A DNA stretch of 5,900 bases from Lachnospiraceae bacterium UBA6998. GTDB lineage: Bacteria > Bacillota > Clostridia > Lachnospirales > Lachnospiraceae. Both the position numbers and the translations under genes were made by a program. Shown piece by piece: positions 1 to 5,900 of the stretch. The notes beneath the pieces were generated by a model. It worked only from the letters and a program-made list of their open reading frames with translations, was not told where the DNA came from and did not search any database. The DNA is taken from the NCBI GenBank assembly GCA_002448395.1, contig DJXS01000131.1, forward strand, positions 1-5,900, written 5' to 3'. Each line of letters starts with the position of its first letter. The stretch's first letter is position 1.

Positions 1-716
1 GGATTCGCATAGTTCAGGTCCCACTGATAGGGCCAGAATGTGGTCATGACAACCTTGTTCACTTCCGGGCACCAGGAGAAGTTGCCGGGTGCTGTCTGAG
101 GGAATACCTGAGGAACGGTCTTCTCGAACTCGTTCGGAATGGTCCAGTCATCATAGAAGAAGAAACGGTCCTGATACTCCTTCTCTCCCGCCTTCGCGCG
201 CATAGCCCACTCGTGGTCCTCACTGGTGTGGTTCATGACGAAGTCAAGACATACGCACATTCCGCGGGTGTGGCAGTCGTCAGCCAGCTCAGCAAGGTCT
301 TCCATGGTTCCCAGTTCAGGCTGGACCTTGCGGAAGTTGGAGACCGCGTAGCCGCCGTCACTTCTGTCCTTGGGGCTCTCCAGCAGAGGCATCAGGTGCA
401 GATAGTTGACGCCGCACTCCTGGATGTAATCCAGATGACTCTTAACGCCCTTCAGGTTTCCCGCAAAGCAGTTGGTGTACATGAGCATTCCGAGCATATC
501 GTTGCCCTTGTACCAGTCGGGAGACGCCTCACGCGCTTCGTCCCACTCACGAAGCATGGGGCTTCTCTTCTCGTAGTACTCGGACATCATGTCGCAGAAG
601 TAGTTAAAAGCCTGCTGGTCGTTGTGGTACAACTCGCTGTAGAGCCATTTCAGTTCATCGTAGTGCCTGGCAAGACGGTCTTTGAACGTCTTGTCCCATT
701 TTTTGTCTTCAAACAT
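1..716 (-). CDS. Amylosucrase (GH13 subfamily 4), N-terminal part, truncated by window edge
   Basis: Amylosucrase (EC 2.4.1.4) transfers glucose from sucrose onto an alpha-1,4-glucan and releases fructose; some relatives mainly hydrolyse sucrose. Translating the minus strand from the ATG at 716 gives 238 open codons that run off the left edge. Residues 1 to about 65 form a helix-rich N-terminal domain typical of amylosucrases. The barrel then starts, with YLHLMPL at 105-111, SDGGYAVS at 119-126 and DFVMNHTS at 158-165. From memory, Neisseria polysaccharea amylosucrase shows the same motifs at a constant offset of 24 residues (Asp144, Tyr147 and His187 correspond to Asp120, Tyr123 and His163). 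TTFWPYQWDLNYAN at 225-238 also matches. The nucleophile and acid/base residues lie outside the window. There is no signal peptide, so it is cytosolic. The start is fixed by AGGAGG at 722-727, 5 nt upstream. It is preceded by its own promoter and operator. Alternative: a sucrose hydrolase of the same subfamily. The family call is firm; the exact product specificity is not. Confidence 0.9.
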   Translation of the reverse strand, partial: MFEDKKWDKTFKDRLARHYDELKWLYSELYHNDQQAFNYFCDMMSEYYEKRSPMLREWDEAREASPDWYKGNDMLGMLMYTNCFAGNLKGVKSHLDYIQECGVNYLHLMPLLESPKDRSDGGYAVSNFRKVQPELGTMEDLAELADDCHTRGMCVCLDFVMNHTSEDHEWAMRAKAGEKEYQDRFFFYDDWTIPNEFEKTVPQVFPQTAPGNFSWCPEVNKVVMTTFWPYQWDLNYAN

Positions 717-721
717 ATAAC

Positions 722-727
722 CCTCCT
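722..727 (-). promoter_or_regulatory. Ribosome binding site of the amylosucrase gene
   Basis: The minus strand reads AGGAGG followed by GTTAT and then ATG. This is a near-perfect Shine-Dalgarno sequence with 5-nt spacing, and it fixes the start at 716. Confidence 0.85.
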
Positions 728-745
728 ATATAGTTATTCAACAAA

Positions 746-760
746 TTGTAATCGATTTCA
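746..760 (-). promoter_or_regulatory. cre / LacI-family operator overlapping the amylosucrase promoter
   Basis: The plus strand reads TTGTAATCGATTTCA, which matches the degenerate CcpA cre consensus WTGNAANCGNWNNCW at all 15 positions. Its core (747-760) is the pseudo-palindromic TGnAAnCGnTTnCA shared by LacI/GalR-family operators. It abuts the predicted -10 element and covers the predicted transcription start, a typical repressor position. The regulator could be CcpA (carbon catabolite repression) or a local sucrose or maltose LacI-type repressor outside the window; the sequence cannot separate these. The match is seen directly; the regulation is inferred. Confidence 0.6.
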
Positions 761-789
761 TTATAACTAATTTGGGCATTGTTCCGCAA
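760..789 (-). promoter_or_regulatory. Predicted sigma-A promoter of the amylosucrase gene
   Basis: On the minus strand, a perfect -10 hexamer TATAAT (760-765) follows a weaker -35 TTGCGG (784-789) with an 18-bp spacer. Transcription would begin near 753, giving a 5' leader of about 36 nt ending in the AGGAGG site. It is the only convincing promoter in this interval. The LacI-type operator at 746-760 sits directly on its start site. Confidence 0.6.
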
Positions 790-841
790 TTTTGATATCG
801 ACGAATCTGTAGTTGTGTTTTTGTGCATATTGCCACGGAGG

Positions 842-940
842 ATTTTTCAGGGCTTTTCAAGGGCTTTTGAGGCGCTCCGGGAGCATTCCGGGAGCACTCC
901 GGGAACACTCCAGGAGCATTCCGGAAGCATTTTGGGAGCG
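842..940. repeat. Degenerate 11-bp tandem repeat, about nine units
   Basis: The best units run in strict 11-bp register on the plus strand: GGGAGCATTCC (879-889), GGGAGCACTCC (890-900), GGGAACACTCC (901-911), AGGAGCATTCC (912-922) and the weaker GGAAGCATTTT (923-933). The period continues in decayed form on both sides: a 934-940 fragment (GGGAGCG) to the right, and to the left CTTTTGAGGCG and CTTTTCAAGGG back to about 842. Each good unit contains GGAG-CA-CTCC, a near-palindrome, and unit junctions form a second palindrome (CTCC-GGGAG). Eleven bp is about one helical turn. The array lies between the upstream gene's terminator and the amylosucrase promoter. It is not coding: the period is not a multiple of three and no plausible start serves it. 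Function unknown. Confidence 0.75.
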
Positions 941-941
941 C

Positions 942-987
942 AAAAAAGGGCGCTGCACCTGCCAAATGATCAGCAAGTACAGCGCCC
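942..987 (-). terminator. Intrinsic terminator of the GH13 hydrolase gene
   Basis: In the minus-strand transcript, GGGCGCUGUACUUGC (973-987) pairs with GCAGGUGCAGCGCCC (948-962). This gives 15 consecutive pairs including two G-U wobbles, around a 10-nt loop, followed directly by six U (942-947). The stem begins 6 nt after the TAG stop at 994-996. It is a textbook Rho-independent terminator. It should isolate the GH13 gene from the downstream amylosucrase gene, which has its own promoter. Confidence 0.92.
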
Positions 988-993
988 TCTTCC

Positions 994-3147
994 CTATTTC
1001 ACCAGAACTGCTGCCGACTCCGGCGTCAGTTCGATCTCCAATATGCCGTCTTCCACGCGGTAGACTGTTCTGGGGTAAGCCAGAAATCCGCTCATGTTCG
1101 TCAGAAACCGGAGTTTCATATGACAGTCAGCCGGCACATCGGCGTATACGACGGGGATCCGGATCTTTACCGGGTCATTCCCGTTGTTAACAGCTACCAC
1201 AACAGCGGATTCTCTGTCGAATCTGCCGTAGGAAAGAATATGCGGCGCGTCCGTGAGCCGGATCAGCGAGCCGTTCCTGAGGCAGCTGTATTCCTTGTGC
1301 ATTTTGATCAGTTCCCTGTGGAAGCGGATCATCTCCCGGTCTTCCCTTCCCCAGGGGTAGGTGCGCCGGTTGTCCGGATCCGTGAAACCGCACAGGCCCG
1401 CTTCGTCCCCGTAGTAGAGGGTTGGCGCGCCGGGCCAGGTCAGCTGAATGACCACTGCCTCGCGATAAACGCTCTCCCGCACGTTTTCTGCCGCCGCCTG
1501 GGTTCCCAGGAGCGAGACTCTGCCCACTTTCAGGCCTGTCCTTGTCAGAAAGCGCGAGTGATCGTGGTTGGAAAGCTGGTTCATGCTGCACATCAGAGGC
1601 GCCTGCGGCATGTCCTCCTGCCCCTTCCACTTCATGGCTGCCCAGAATCTGTCAGGGTCGCCGATATAGCTCGGATGGAAGGCGTCGTTGTGCTTCTCCA
1701 TACCTGTCAAAAACCATGTGACCGGGTCCATGAAACCCTCGTAGTTCATGATGGTATCCCACTCTTTGCCGCCAAGCCAGCGCGCCGAGTTCATATAATT
1801 CTCGGCGAGGATGAGGGCATCGGGGTTCGCTTTTTTGACAACTTTGCGGAATCTCTGCCAGAAGTAGTGGTTGAAGACCTCGGAATGCCCCAGGTCCGCT
1901 GCCACGTCCAGTCTCCAGCCATCCGCGTTGTAGGGGGGCGATACCCATTTGGCCGCCACCCGCAGGATCTCGTCGCGCAGCTGCATGGATTCCTCGTAGT
2001 TGAGCTTGGGAAGGGATGAGAAGCCCCACCAGCTCTCGTAGGAGTCGTTGTCCGGCCATTCATCTTTCTGGAAGTCAAAATACTGCCGGTACTCCGAGTC
2101 TCTCCTCCCATAGGCGCCCGGCGGATAATTGCCGGTGTTGAGATAGATCTTCTCGCGGTCAAGCCAGCGGTGGAAAGAACCGCAGTGATTAAATACGCCG
2201 TCGAGGATCACGCGGATCCCGCGCATGTGCGCCTCACGGACCAGGTTTGCGAAGAGCCTGTCGCTGGCCTCAAGGTTGGCGGGGTCGGTCACCCTCGCCT
2301 TATATTTCTCCGCTTCCCGGTTGTCCAGAGAACCTCTGGGCAGGACCTTGCCGCGGTCGTGCACTATTTTGCCGAAGTGGGGGTCTATGTGGTCGTAATC
2401 CTGGGTGTCGTATTTGTGATTGGATGGCGAGACAAAGATCGGATTGAGATAGATGACCTCTACGCCGAGTTCCTCGAGGTAGTCGAGCTTGTCCATGATG
2501 CCCTGGAGGTCTCCGCCGTAGTGCTCCCGGGTGTCGTCAGCCGCCGGAGGACAGTACCAGTCCTCGATCTGCAGGACCTGGCCGCCGTTGTAGGCGTACT
2601 CGCCGGTCAAAACATCGTTGTCCGGATCGCCGTTGCAGAAGCGGTCCGTGAAGATCTGGTACATCACTGCGCCGTTGGCCCATTCGGGGATCTTGAATTC
2701 CGGGGCATAGTACCACCAGCCCTCGGTGCTGAGCTTCGCAGCGGAGGATGCGCCGGCTTCCTTGCCGGCTTCGCCTTCGGATTTGTCCGCCTTGGAGCCG
2801 CCGTTCTCAGCGTCTCCCCACTCGATGCCGGTGCGCTTGTACAGGAACTCTTCGCCGGTCGCGGCCAGCCGGACCCTGAATGCGTATCGCACAGGGGTGC
2901 CGTCGCTCTCCACTTCCGCCGAGAAATAGATGAAATGTGCGTTTTCCTTCTCTACATGCATGGGGATCTCGCCCAGATCTGTCAGCAACACACAGTTATC
3001 CGCGTCTCCCGCTGCTGTGCGGAGACGGATGCGGATCACGTATGTCTTTCTGCCGCTTCTTCTCAGAGGCTTTATTGTCTGGACTTTTAAAAACTCCGGT
3101 GTCTGGTCCGAAAACAGCGCCGTGGTATTTAGTGCCTCATGCTGCAT
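994..3147 (-). CDS. GH13 alpha-glucan hydrolase with N-terminal CBM34-like domain (neopullulanase / cyclomaltodextrinase / maltodextrin glucosidase type)
   Basis: A 717-residue cytosolic enzyme predicted to hydrolyse alpha-1,4 (possibly alpha-1,6) bonds in maltodextrins, cyclodextrins or pullulan. Residues 1-110 form a beta-rich CBM34-like domain, followed by a charged Gly/Ala/Lys/Glu linker (112-138). The catalytic barrel begins near WANGAVMYQIFTDRF (156-170). The GH13 conserved regions are complete: DGVFNH (316-321), LPKLN (379-383), GWRLDVA with nucleophile Asp414 (410-416), ILAEN with acid/base Glu449 (446-450), NHD with Asp529 (527-529), and GAPTLYYGDEAGL (573-585). A C-terminal beta domain follows. 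There is no signal peptide or membrane segment. Two oddities: the usual VANE after the nucleophile in neopullulanases reads VAAD (415-418), and about 35 extra residues lie at 261-295 before DGVFNH. The start ATG has AAGGGGAG (3153-3160) 5 nt upstream. GH13 membership and activity are near certain; subfamily and substrate are not. Confidence 0.9.
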   Translation of the reverse strand: MQHEALNTTALFSDQTPEFLKVQTIKPLRRSGRKTYVIRIRLRTAAGDADNCVLLTDLGEIPMHVEKENAHFIYFSAEVESDGTPVRYAFRVRLAATGEEFLYKRTGIEWGDAENGGSKADKSEGEAGKEAGASSAAKLSTEGWWYYAPEFKIPEWANGAVMYQIFTDRFCNGDPDNDVLTGEYAYNGGQVLQIEDWYCPPAADDTREHYGGDLQGIMDKLDYLEELGVEVIYLNPIFVSPSNHKYDTQDYDHIDPHFGKIVHDRGKVLPRGSLDNREAEKYKARVTDPANLEASDRLFANLVREAHMRGIRVILDGVFNHCGSFHRWLDREKIYLNTGNYPPGAYGRRDSEYRQYFDFQKDEWPDNDSYESWWGFSSLPKLNYEESMQLRDEILRVAAKWVSPPYNADGWRLDVAADLGHSEVFNHYFWQRFRKVVKKANPDALILAENYMNSARWLGGKEWDTIMNYEGFMDPVTWFLTGMEKHNDAFHPSYIGDPDRFWAAMKWKGQEDMPQAPLMCSMNQLSNHDHSRFLTRTGLKVGRVSLLGTQAAAENVRESVYREAVVIQLTWPGAPTLYYGDEAGLCGFTDPDNRRTYPWGREDREMIRFHRELIKMHKEYSCLRNGSLIRLTDAPHILSYGRFDRESAVVVAVNNGNDPVKIRIPVVYADVPADCHMKLRFLTNMSGFLAYPRTVYRVEDGILEIELTPESAAVLVK

Positions 3148-3175
3148 AACAACTCCCCTTTTTTCCGGACAACGT

Positions 3176-3208
3176 AAAAAAGACAGCGCTTGGGGGACTG
3201 TCTTTTTT
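3176..3208 (-). terminator. Intrinsic terminator / possible leader attenuator before the GH13 gene
   Basis: AAAAAAGACAG (3176-3186) and CTGTCTTTTTT (3198-3208) are perfect 11-bp inverted repeats around an 11-nt loop. In the minus-strand transcript the hairpin ends in a run of six U. The flanking A and T runs make it structurally bidirectional. It lies 205 nt after the ftsH stop and ends 28 nt before the GH13 start codon, with no room for a promoter in between. It either ends the hpt-ftsH transcript with a long 3' UTR, or acts as a conditional terminator in the GH13 leader, or both. Hairpin formation is strongly supported; the role is open. Confidence 0.8.
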
Positions 3209-3412
3209 AGAGAAGGTATTCTTCTAAATGGGGTATAGCAAAAACTTATAATGTATTGGGGGGTTACAAGTGTATAGTAACAAATCGCCCTTAAAAGATA
3301 AATTCGCAGAATTCACAAAGTTCACAAAAGCAGAAAAAGTGATTTGTGCACTATCGCCAATACCCTTGGTTGGACCGCTCTCTTTAAAAAACGTAATGCC
3401 CGTTCGTTTCTA
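3209..3412. other. Gene-free interval between ftsH and the GH13 gene, with small repeats
   Basis: No convincing gene is present. The interval is AT-rich compared with its neighbours. It holds three 9-bp units in tandem (TTCGCAGAA, TTCACAAAG, TTCACAAAA at 3303-3329) and a GTTAC / GTAAC inverted repeat (3263-3281) next to a run of six G (3258-3263). There is also a short AGAAG-GTATT-CTTCT hairpin (3211-3225). A promoter for the GH13 gene should lie here on the minus strand. The best candidate is an extended -10, TGCTATACC, near 3232-3240, but no good -35 goes with it. Just after the ftsH stop, a weak AGAAACG / CGUUUUU hairpin may serve as a minor terminator. Confidence 0.45.
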
Positions 3413-5299
3413 TTATATCTGCCTGGTCTCCAATTCTTCAGGCCCGATGATCTGCTCTGCCGGCCCGTCCGTCCGCGCAAACAGGGCGTCGAACTCTTCG
3501 CCGGTGATCTTCTCCTTCTCAATCAGGAGGTCCGCCGCCTTGTAGAGGATATCCTCGTTGGCTTTGATGATCTCCTTTGCTTTCGCGTAGCAGTCGCTGA
3601 TGATGCGGCGCACCTCTTTGTCGATCTCGCCGTTGATATATTCGCTGTGCTTGTTCTCGTGGCCGAGATCATAGCCCAGGAAGACGTCGTCAGTCTCCTG
3701 CTCGTAATTGATGGTTCCGATCTTCTCAGACATGCCGTAGCGCATGACCATGTGTCTTGCGATGTTGGTCGCCTGACGGATATCCGCGGACGCGCCCGTC
3801 GTGATATCGTCGAGCACCAGCTCCTCCGCGATCCTGCCGCCGAGGCTCACCATGATCTCCTCCAGCATTCTGCCCTTGGTCATATACATCATATCCTGCT
3901 CGGGAAGCTGCATCGTGTAGCCGCCGGCTCCCATTCCTGTGGGAATGATGGAAACCGTGTAGACGCGCCCCACCTTAGGAAGCTCGTGGAAAAGGATAGC
4001 GTGACCGGTCTCGTGGAACGCGGTGATCCTCTTCTCCTCGGGCGTAATGACATGGCTCTTCTTCTCCTTGCCGATGCCGACACGGATAAAGGCCTCCTTA
4101 ATATCGGACTGCACGATGTAGGGGCGGTTCGCTCTCGCGGCGCCTATAGCTGCCTCGTTCATGAGGTTCTCCAGATCCGCTCCTGAGAATCCTGCCGTCG
4201 TGCGTGCGATTTCCTTCAGATCCACATCCTCGCCCAGGGGTTTCTGCCTCGAATGGACCCTGAGGATGTCCTCGCGGCCCTTCACGTCAGGCCTTCCCAC
4301 TGAGATCTTTCTGTCAAAACGGCCCGGACGAAGGATCGCAGGATCAAGAACGTCCACTCTGTTGGTGGCCGCCATGACGATGATGCCCTCGTTGACGCCG
4401 AATCCGTCCATCTCAACCAGCAGCTGGTTCAGTGTCTGCTCGCGCTCGTCGTGGGAACCGCCGAGGCCGGTGCCTCTGCGCCTTGCCACTGCGTCGATCT
4501 CATCGATAAAGACGATGCAGGGTGAATTCTTCTTGGCCTCGTCAAACATATCCCTCACGCGGGATGCGCCCACGCCGACGAACATCTCTACGAAATCCGA
4601 ACCCGAAATGCTGAAGAATGGCACGCCTGCCTCGCCGGCGACGGCCTTGGCCAGCAATGTTTTGCCAGTGCCGGGTGCGCCTTCCAGAAGTACGCCCTTC
4701 GGAATGCGGGCGCCGACCTTCGTATATTTGCCGGGATCTTTCAGGAAATCGATGATCTCCTCGAGATCCTCCTTCTCTTCCTGCAGACCTGCCACGTCAT
4801 CGAGCGTCACACCGCTGTTCCTGGCCAGTCTCGCCTTACTCTTGCCAAAATTCATCATCTTGGCGTTGGATCCGCCGCCCATGTTCTGCGCGTTCATCAT
4901 ATAGAAGAAGAACAGGCAGACCACAACGATAAGGATCGTGGGCAGCACGCTGACCATAAACAAGTTGTCAGAGGGGATGTCCCTCACCACCGGGATGACC
5001 CCCGCCTCTCTTGCGGTCTGCTCGATCACTGCGATCTGCGTCGCGTACAGGGTGTTCCGCGTGTTATCCTTGAGCGTCACCACTGCGTAACCCGTATCAT
5101 TGTCACGGTTAGGTGTGATCGTCACGCTCTCAACGTTTCCGCCCTTTAAGTCTTCCTGAAATTTCTCCAGCGTATACGTCTCCTGACCTGCCGAAAACGA
5201 TCCCCGCACCATCGGCGAGAATACGAATATGAACATCATCAGGATCAATACCGGAATCAGGAGACTATTATAAGTTCTCGGTCTCTGATTATTATCCAA
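3413..5299 (-). CDS. ftsH: ATP-dependent zinc metalloprotease FtsH
   Basis: A 628-residue membrane-anchored AAA+ protease that forms hexamers, extracts misfolded or regulated membrane and cytosolic proteins, and degrades them. Two transmembrane segments (about 12-30 and 113-134) flank an extracytoplasmic domain. The AAA+ module carries Walker A GAPGTGKT (207-214), the pore-loop MFVG (239-242), Walker B IVFIDEID (262-269), and the second region of homology with arginine fingers in RPGRFDR (324-330). The protease domain has the zinc motif HETGH (429-433) and the probable third ligand Asp506 in [12 protein letters not shown] (500-511). Length matches the family (about 610-650). The start codon is TTG, supported by GAGG 7 nt upstream and by the start of the TM1-leading peptide. 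It lies 38 bp after hpt with no terminator between, so the two are probably co-transcribed. All catalytic residues are intact. Confidence 0.98.
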   Translation of the reverse strand: MDNNQRPRTYNSLLIPVLILMMFIFVFSPMVRGSFSAGQETYTLEKFQEDLKGGNVESVTITPNRDNDTGYAVVTLKDNTRNTLYATQIAVIEQTAREAGVIPVVRDIPSDNLFMVSVLPTILIVVVCLFFFYMMNAQNMGGGSNAKMMNFGKSKARLARNSGVTLDDVAGLQEEKEDLEEIIDFLKDPGKYTKVGARIPKGVLLEGAPGTGKTLLAKAVAGEAGVPFFSISGSDFVEMFVGVGASRVRDMFDEAKKNSPCIVFIDEIDAVARRRGTGLGGSHDEREQTLNQLLVEMDGFGVNEGIIVMAATNRVDVLDPAILRPGRFDRKISVGRPDVKGREDILRVHSRQKPLGEDVDLKEIARTTAGFSGADLENLMNEAAIGAARANRPYIVQSDIKEAFIRVGIGKEKKSHVITPEEKRITAFHETGHAILFHELPKVGRVYTVSIIPTGMGAGGYTMQLPEQDMMYMTKGRMLEEIMVSLGGRIAEELVLDDITTGASADIRQATNIARHMVMRYGMSEKIGTINYEQETDDVFLGYDLGHENKHSEYINGEIDKEVRRIISDCYAKAKEIIKANEDILYKAADLLIEKEKITGEEFDALFARTDGPAEQIIGPEELETRQI

Positions 5300-5306
5300 A
5301 ATACTA

Positions 5307-5310
5307 CCTC
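5307..5310 (-). promoter_or_regulatory. Ribosome binding site deciding the TTG start of ftsH
   Basis: The minus strand reads GAGG, then 7 nt, then TTG GAT AAT AAT. No ATG or GTG in frame gives a full-length FtsH N-terminus with a Shine-Dalgarno sequence; the next in-frame Met (residue 21) would cut into TM1. The TTG at 5297-5299 is therefore the best start. Confidence 0.7.
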
Positions 5311-5337
5311 AGTTATCACTGCAACAAAGTCAAAATA

Positions 5338-5868
5338 TTATTCCTCGGAGAACTCAACCACCCCGATAAAAGGAAGATCTCTGTATCTCTGGTCGTAGTC
5401 CATGCCATAGCCGACCACGAACTGGTCCGGAATCTCAAAACCTGTGTAATCCACATCCAGATCCACTACGCGGCGCTCAGGCTTGTCAAGCAGTGTGATA
5501 GTGCGCACACTCGCGCAGCCTCTCTGTCTGAAAACCTCTTCAAGATAGAAAAGAGTGCGTCCGGAGTCCACGATATCCTCCACAATAAGAACATCGAGTC
5601 CGTCGATCGGATCGTCCAGATCCTTCCTGATCCTGACAATACCGCTGGACTTCGTGCCGCTTCCATAACTTGACACTGTCATGAAGTCCATAGATACGGG
5701 CACCGTGATCCTCTTGGCCAGTTCACACATGAAGATGCACGCACCTTTCAAAATGCATACCAAATGAACGGACTTCCCTTCATAATCCTTGGAAATCTGG
5801 GCTCCAAGTTCTCTGATCCTGGCATTTACCTCTTCTTCACTGATAAGTTCTCTGATAGTCTCGCGCAT
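5338..5868 (-). CDS. hpt: Hypoxanthine phosphoribosyltransferase
   Basis: A cytosolic purine-salvage enzyme that joins hypoxanthine (usually also guanine) to PRPP, giving IMP or GMP plus pyrophosphate. From the chosen start it is 176 residues, normal for bacterial Hpt. Visible signatures: the pyrophosphate-loop LKGA (40-43), the flexible loop SSYGSGTKSSG (66-76), and the PRPP-binding motif LIVEDIVDSGRTL (94-106) with the acidic pair Glu97-Asp98 and likely catalytic Asp101. LLDKPERR (126-133) has the purine-contacting Lys129, and DQFVVGYGMDY (148-158) has the base-stacking aromatic. An upstream in-frame ATG at 5880 would add MRSI, but it has almost no spacing from AAGGGG, whereas the ATG at 5868 has GAGGAG 4 nt upstream. 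The gene is probably co-transcribed with ftsH; in many Firmicutes tilS lies immediately upstream, here beyond the window. Confidence 0.96.
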   Translation of the reverse strand: MRETIRELISEEEVNARIRELGAQISKDYEGKSVHLVCILKGACIFMCELAKRITVPVSMDFMTVSSYGSGTKSSGIVRIRKDLDDPIDGLDVLIVEDIVDSGRTLFYLEEVFRQRGCASVRTITLLDKPERRVVDLDVDYTGFEIPDQFVVGYGMDYDQRYRDLPFIGVVEFSEE

Positions 5869-5872
5869 AATA

Positions 5873-5878
5873 CTCCTC
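5873..5878 (-). promoter_or_regulatory. Ribosome binding site favouring the downstream hpt start
   Basis: GAGGAG is followed by TATT and then ATG (5866-5868) on the minus strand. This favours a 176-residue product over the 180-residue alternative starting at 5880. Confidence 0.7.
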
Positions 5879-5900
5879 ATCCCCTTGTGTTGTGTTAATA

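Noticed and set aside
213..770. Plus-strand open frame of 185 codons over the amylosucrase 5' end
   Set aside because: It is antisense to clear amylosucrase motifs and would run through that gene's promoter and ribosome binding site.
842..940. CRISPR array
   Set aside because: Units are 11 bp and contiguous with no spacers, and no cas gene is nearby.
738..965. Open frame of 75 codons on the minus strand across the 11-bp repeat
   Set aside because: Its repetitive peptide only reflects the 33-bp (3 x 11) superperiod of the DNA repeat. It overlaps both the GH13 terminator and the amylosucrase promoter, and has no ribosome binding site.
1120..2019. Long plus-strand open frame of 299 codons
   Set aside because: It is fully antisense to the GH13 catalytic domain, which has all conserved regions. 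Long shadow frames are expected in GC-rich coding DNA.
2170..3090. Long plus-strand open frame of 306 codons
   Set aside because: It is antisense to the N-terminal half of the GH13 gene, with no recognisable domain and no promoter or ribosome binding site in front.
3247..3252. Plus-strand TATAAT as a promoter
   Set aside because: No acceptable -35 lies 16-18 bp upstream, and no gene lies downstream on that strand.
3270..3545. Plus-strand open frame (91 codons, GTG start) beginning in the ftsH-GH13 interval, with a short F-T-K repeat
   Set aside because: Nearly half of it is antisense to the conserved ftsH 3' end, its only ribosome-site candidate is a run of G, and the peptide resembles no family I know. 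It is most likely a chance frame, though a small peptide in the first 45 codons cannot be fully excluded.

Overview
The window reads as a chromosomal segment from a moderately GC-rich Clostridia-type Firmicute, probably Lachnospiraceae-like. This is inferred from the hpt-ftsH gene pair, strong AGGAGG-type ribosome binding sites, a TTG start, AT-rich intergenic regions with U-tract terminators, and a CcpA/LacI-type operator. No 16S or other taxonomic marker is present, so the assignment is tentative. All four supported genes lie on the minus strand and therefore read from right to left.

Right to left: (1) positions 5338-5868 encode hypoxanthine phosphoribosyltransferase (hpt); (2) 38 bp later, positions 3413-5299 encode the membrane AAA+ zinc protease FtsH, starting at TTG; (3) a 265-bp gene-free interval (3148-3412) holds a strong intrinsic terminator only 28 bp before the next start codon, plus small repeats; (4) positions 994-3147 encode a 717-residue cytosolic GH13 alpha-glucan hydrolase with an N-terminal CBM34-like domain, of the neopullulanase / cyclomaltodextrinase / maltodextrin glucosidase type; (5) a 277-bp gene-free interval (717-993) holds a 15-bp-stem terminator, a degenerate 11-bp tandem repeat of about nine units, and a sigma-A-like promoter with a cre/LacI-type operator; (6) positions 1-716 are the N-terminal 238 codons of an amylosucrase, cut by the left edge.

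The right half is housekeeping (purine salvage and membrane protein quality control, a pair commonly found next to tilS in Firmicutes). The left half is carbohydrate metabolism: amylosucrase converts sucrose into alpha-1,4-glucan plus fructose, and the GH13 hydrolase can trim linear or cyclic alpha-glucans in the cytosol. Each glycosidase gene appears to be its own transcription unit, separated by terminators. The amylosucrase promoter carries a 15/15 match to the CcpA cre consensus over its predicted start site, so catabolite or sugar-specific repression is likely.

No CRISPR array, transposon, tRNA, rRNA or clearly new multi-gene system is visible. The most unusual features are in the intergenic DNA: the helical-turn-spaced 11-bp palindromic repeat and the terminator in the leader of the GH13 gene.
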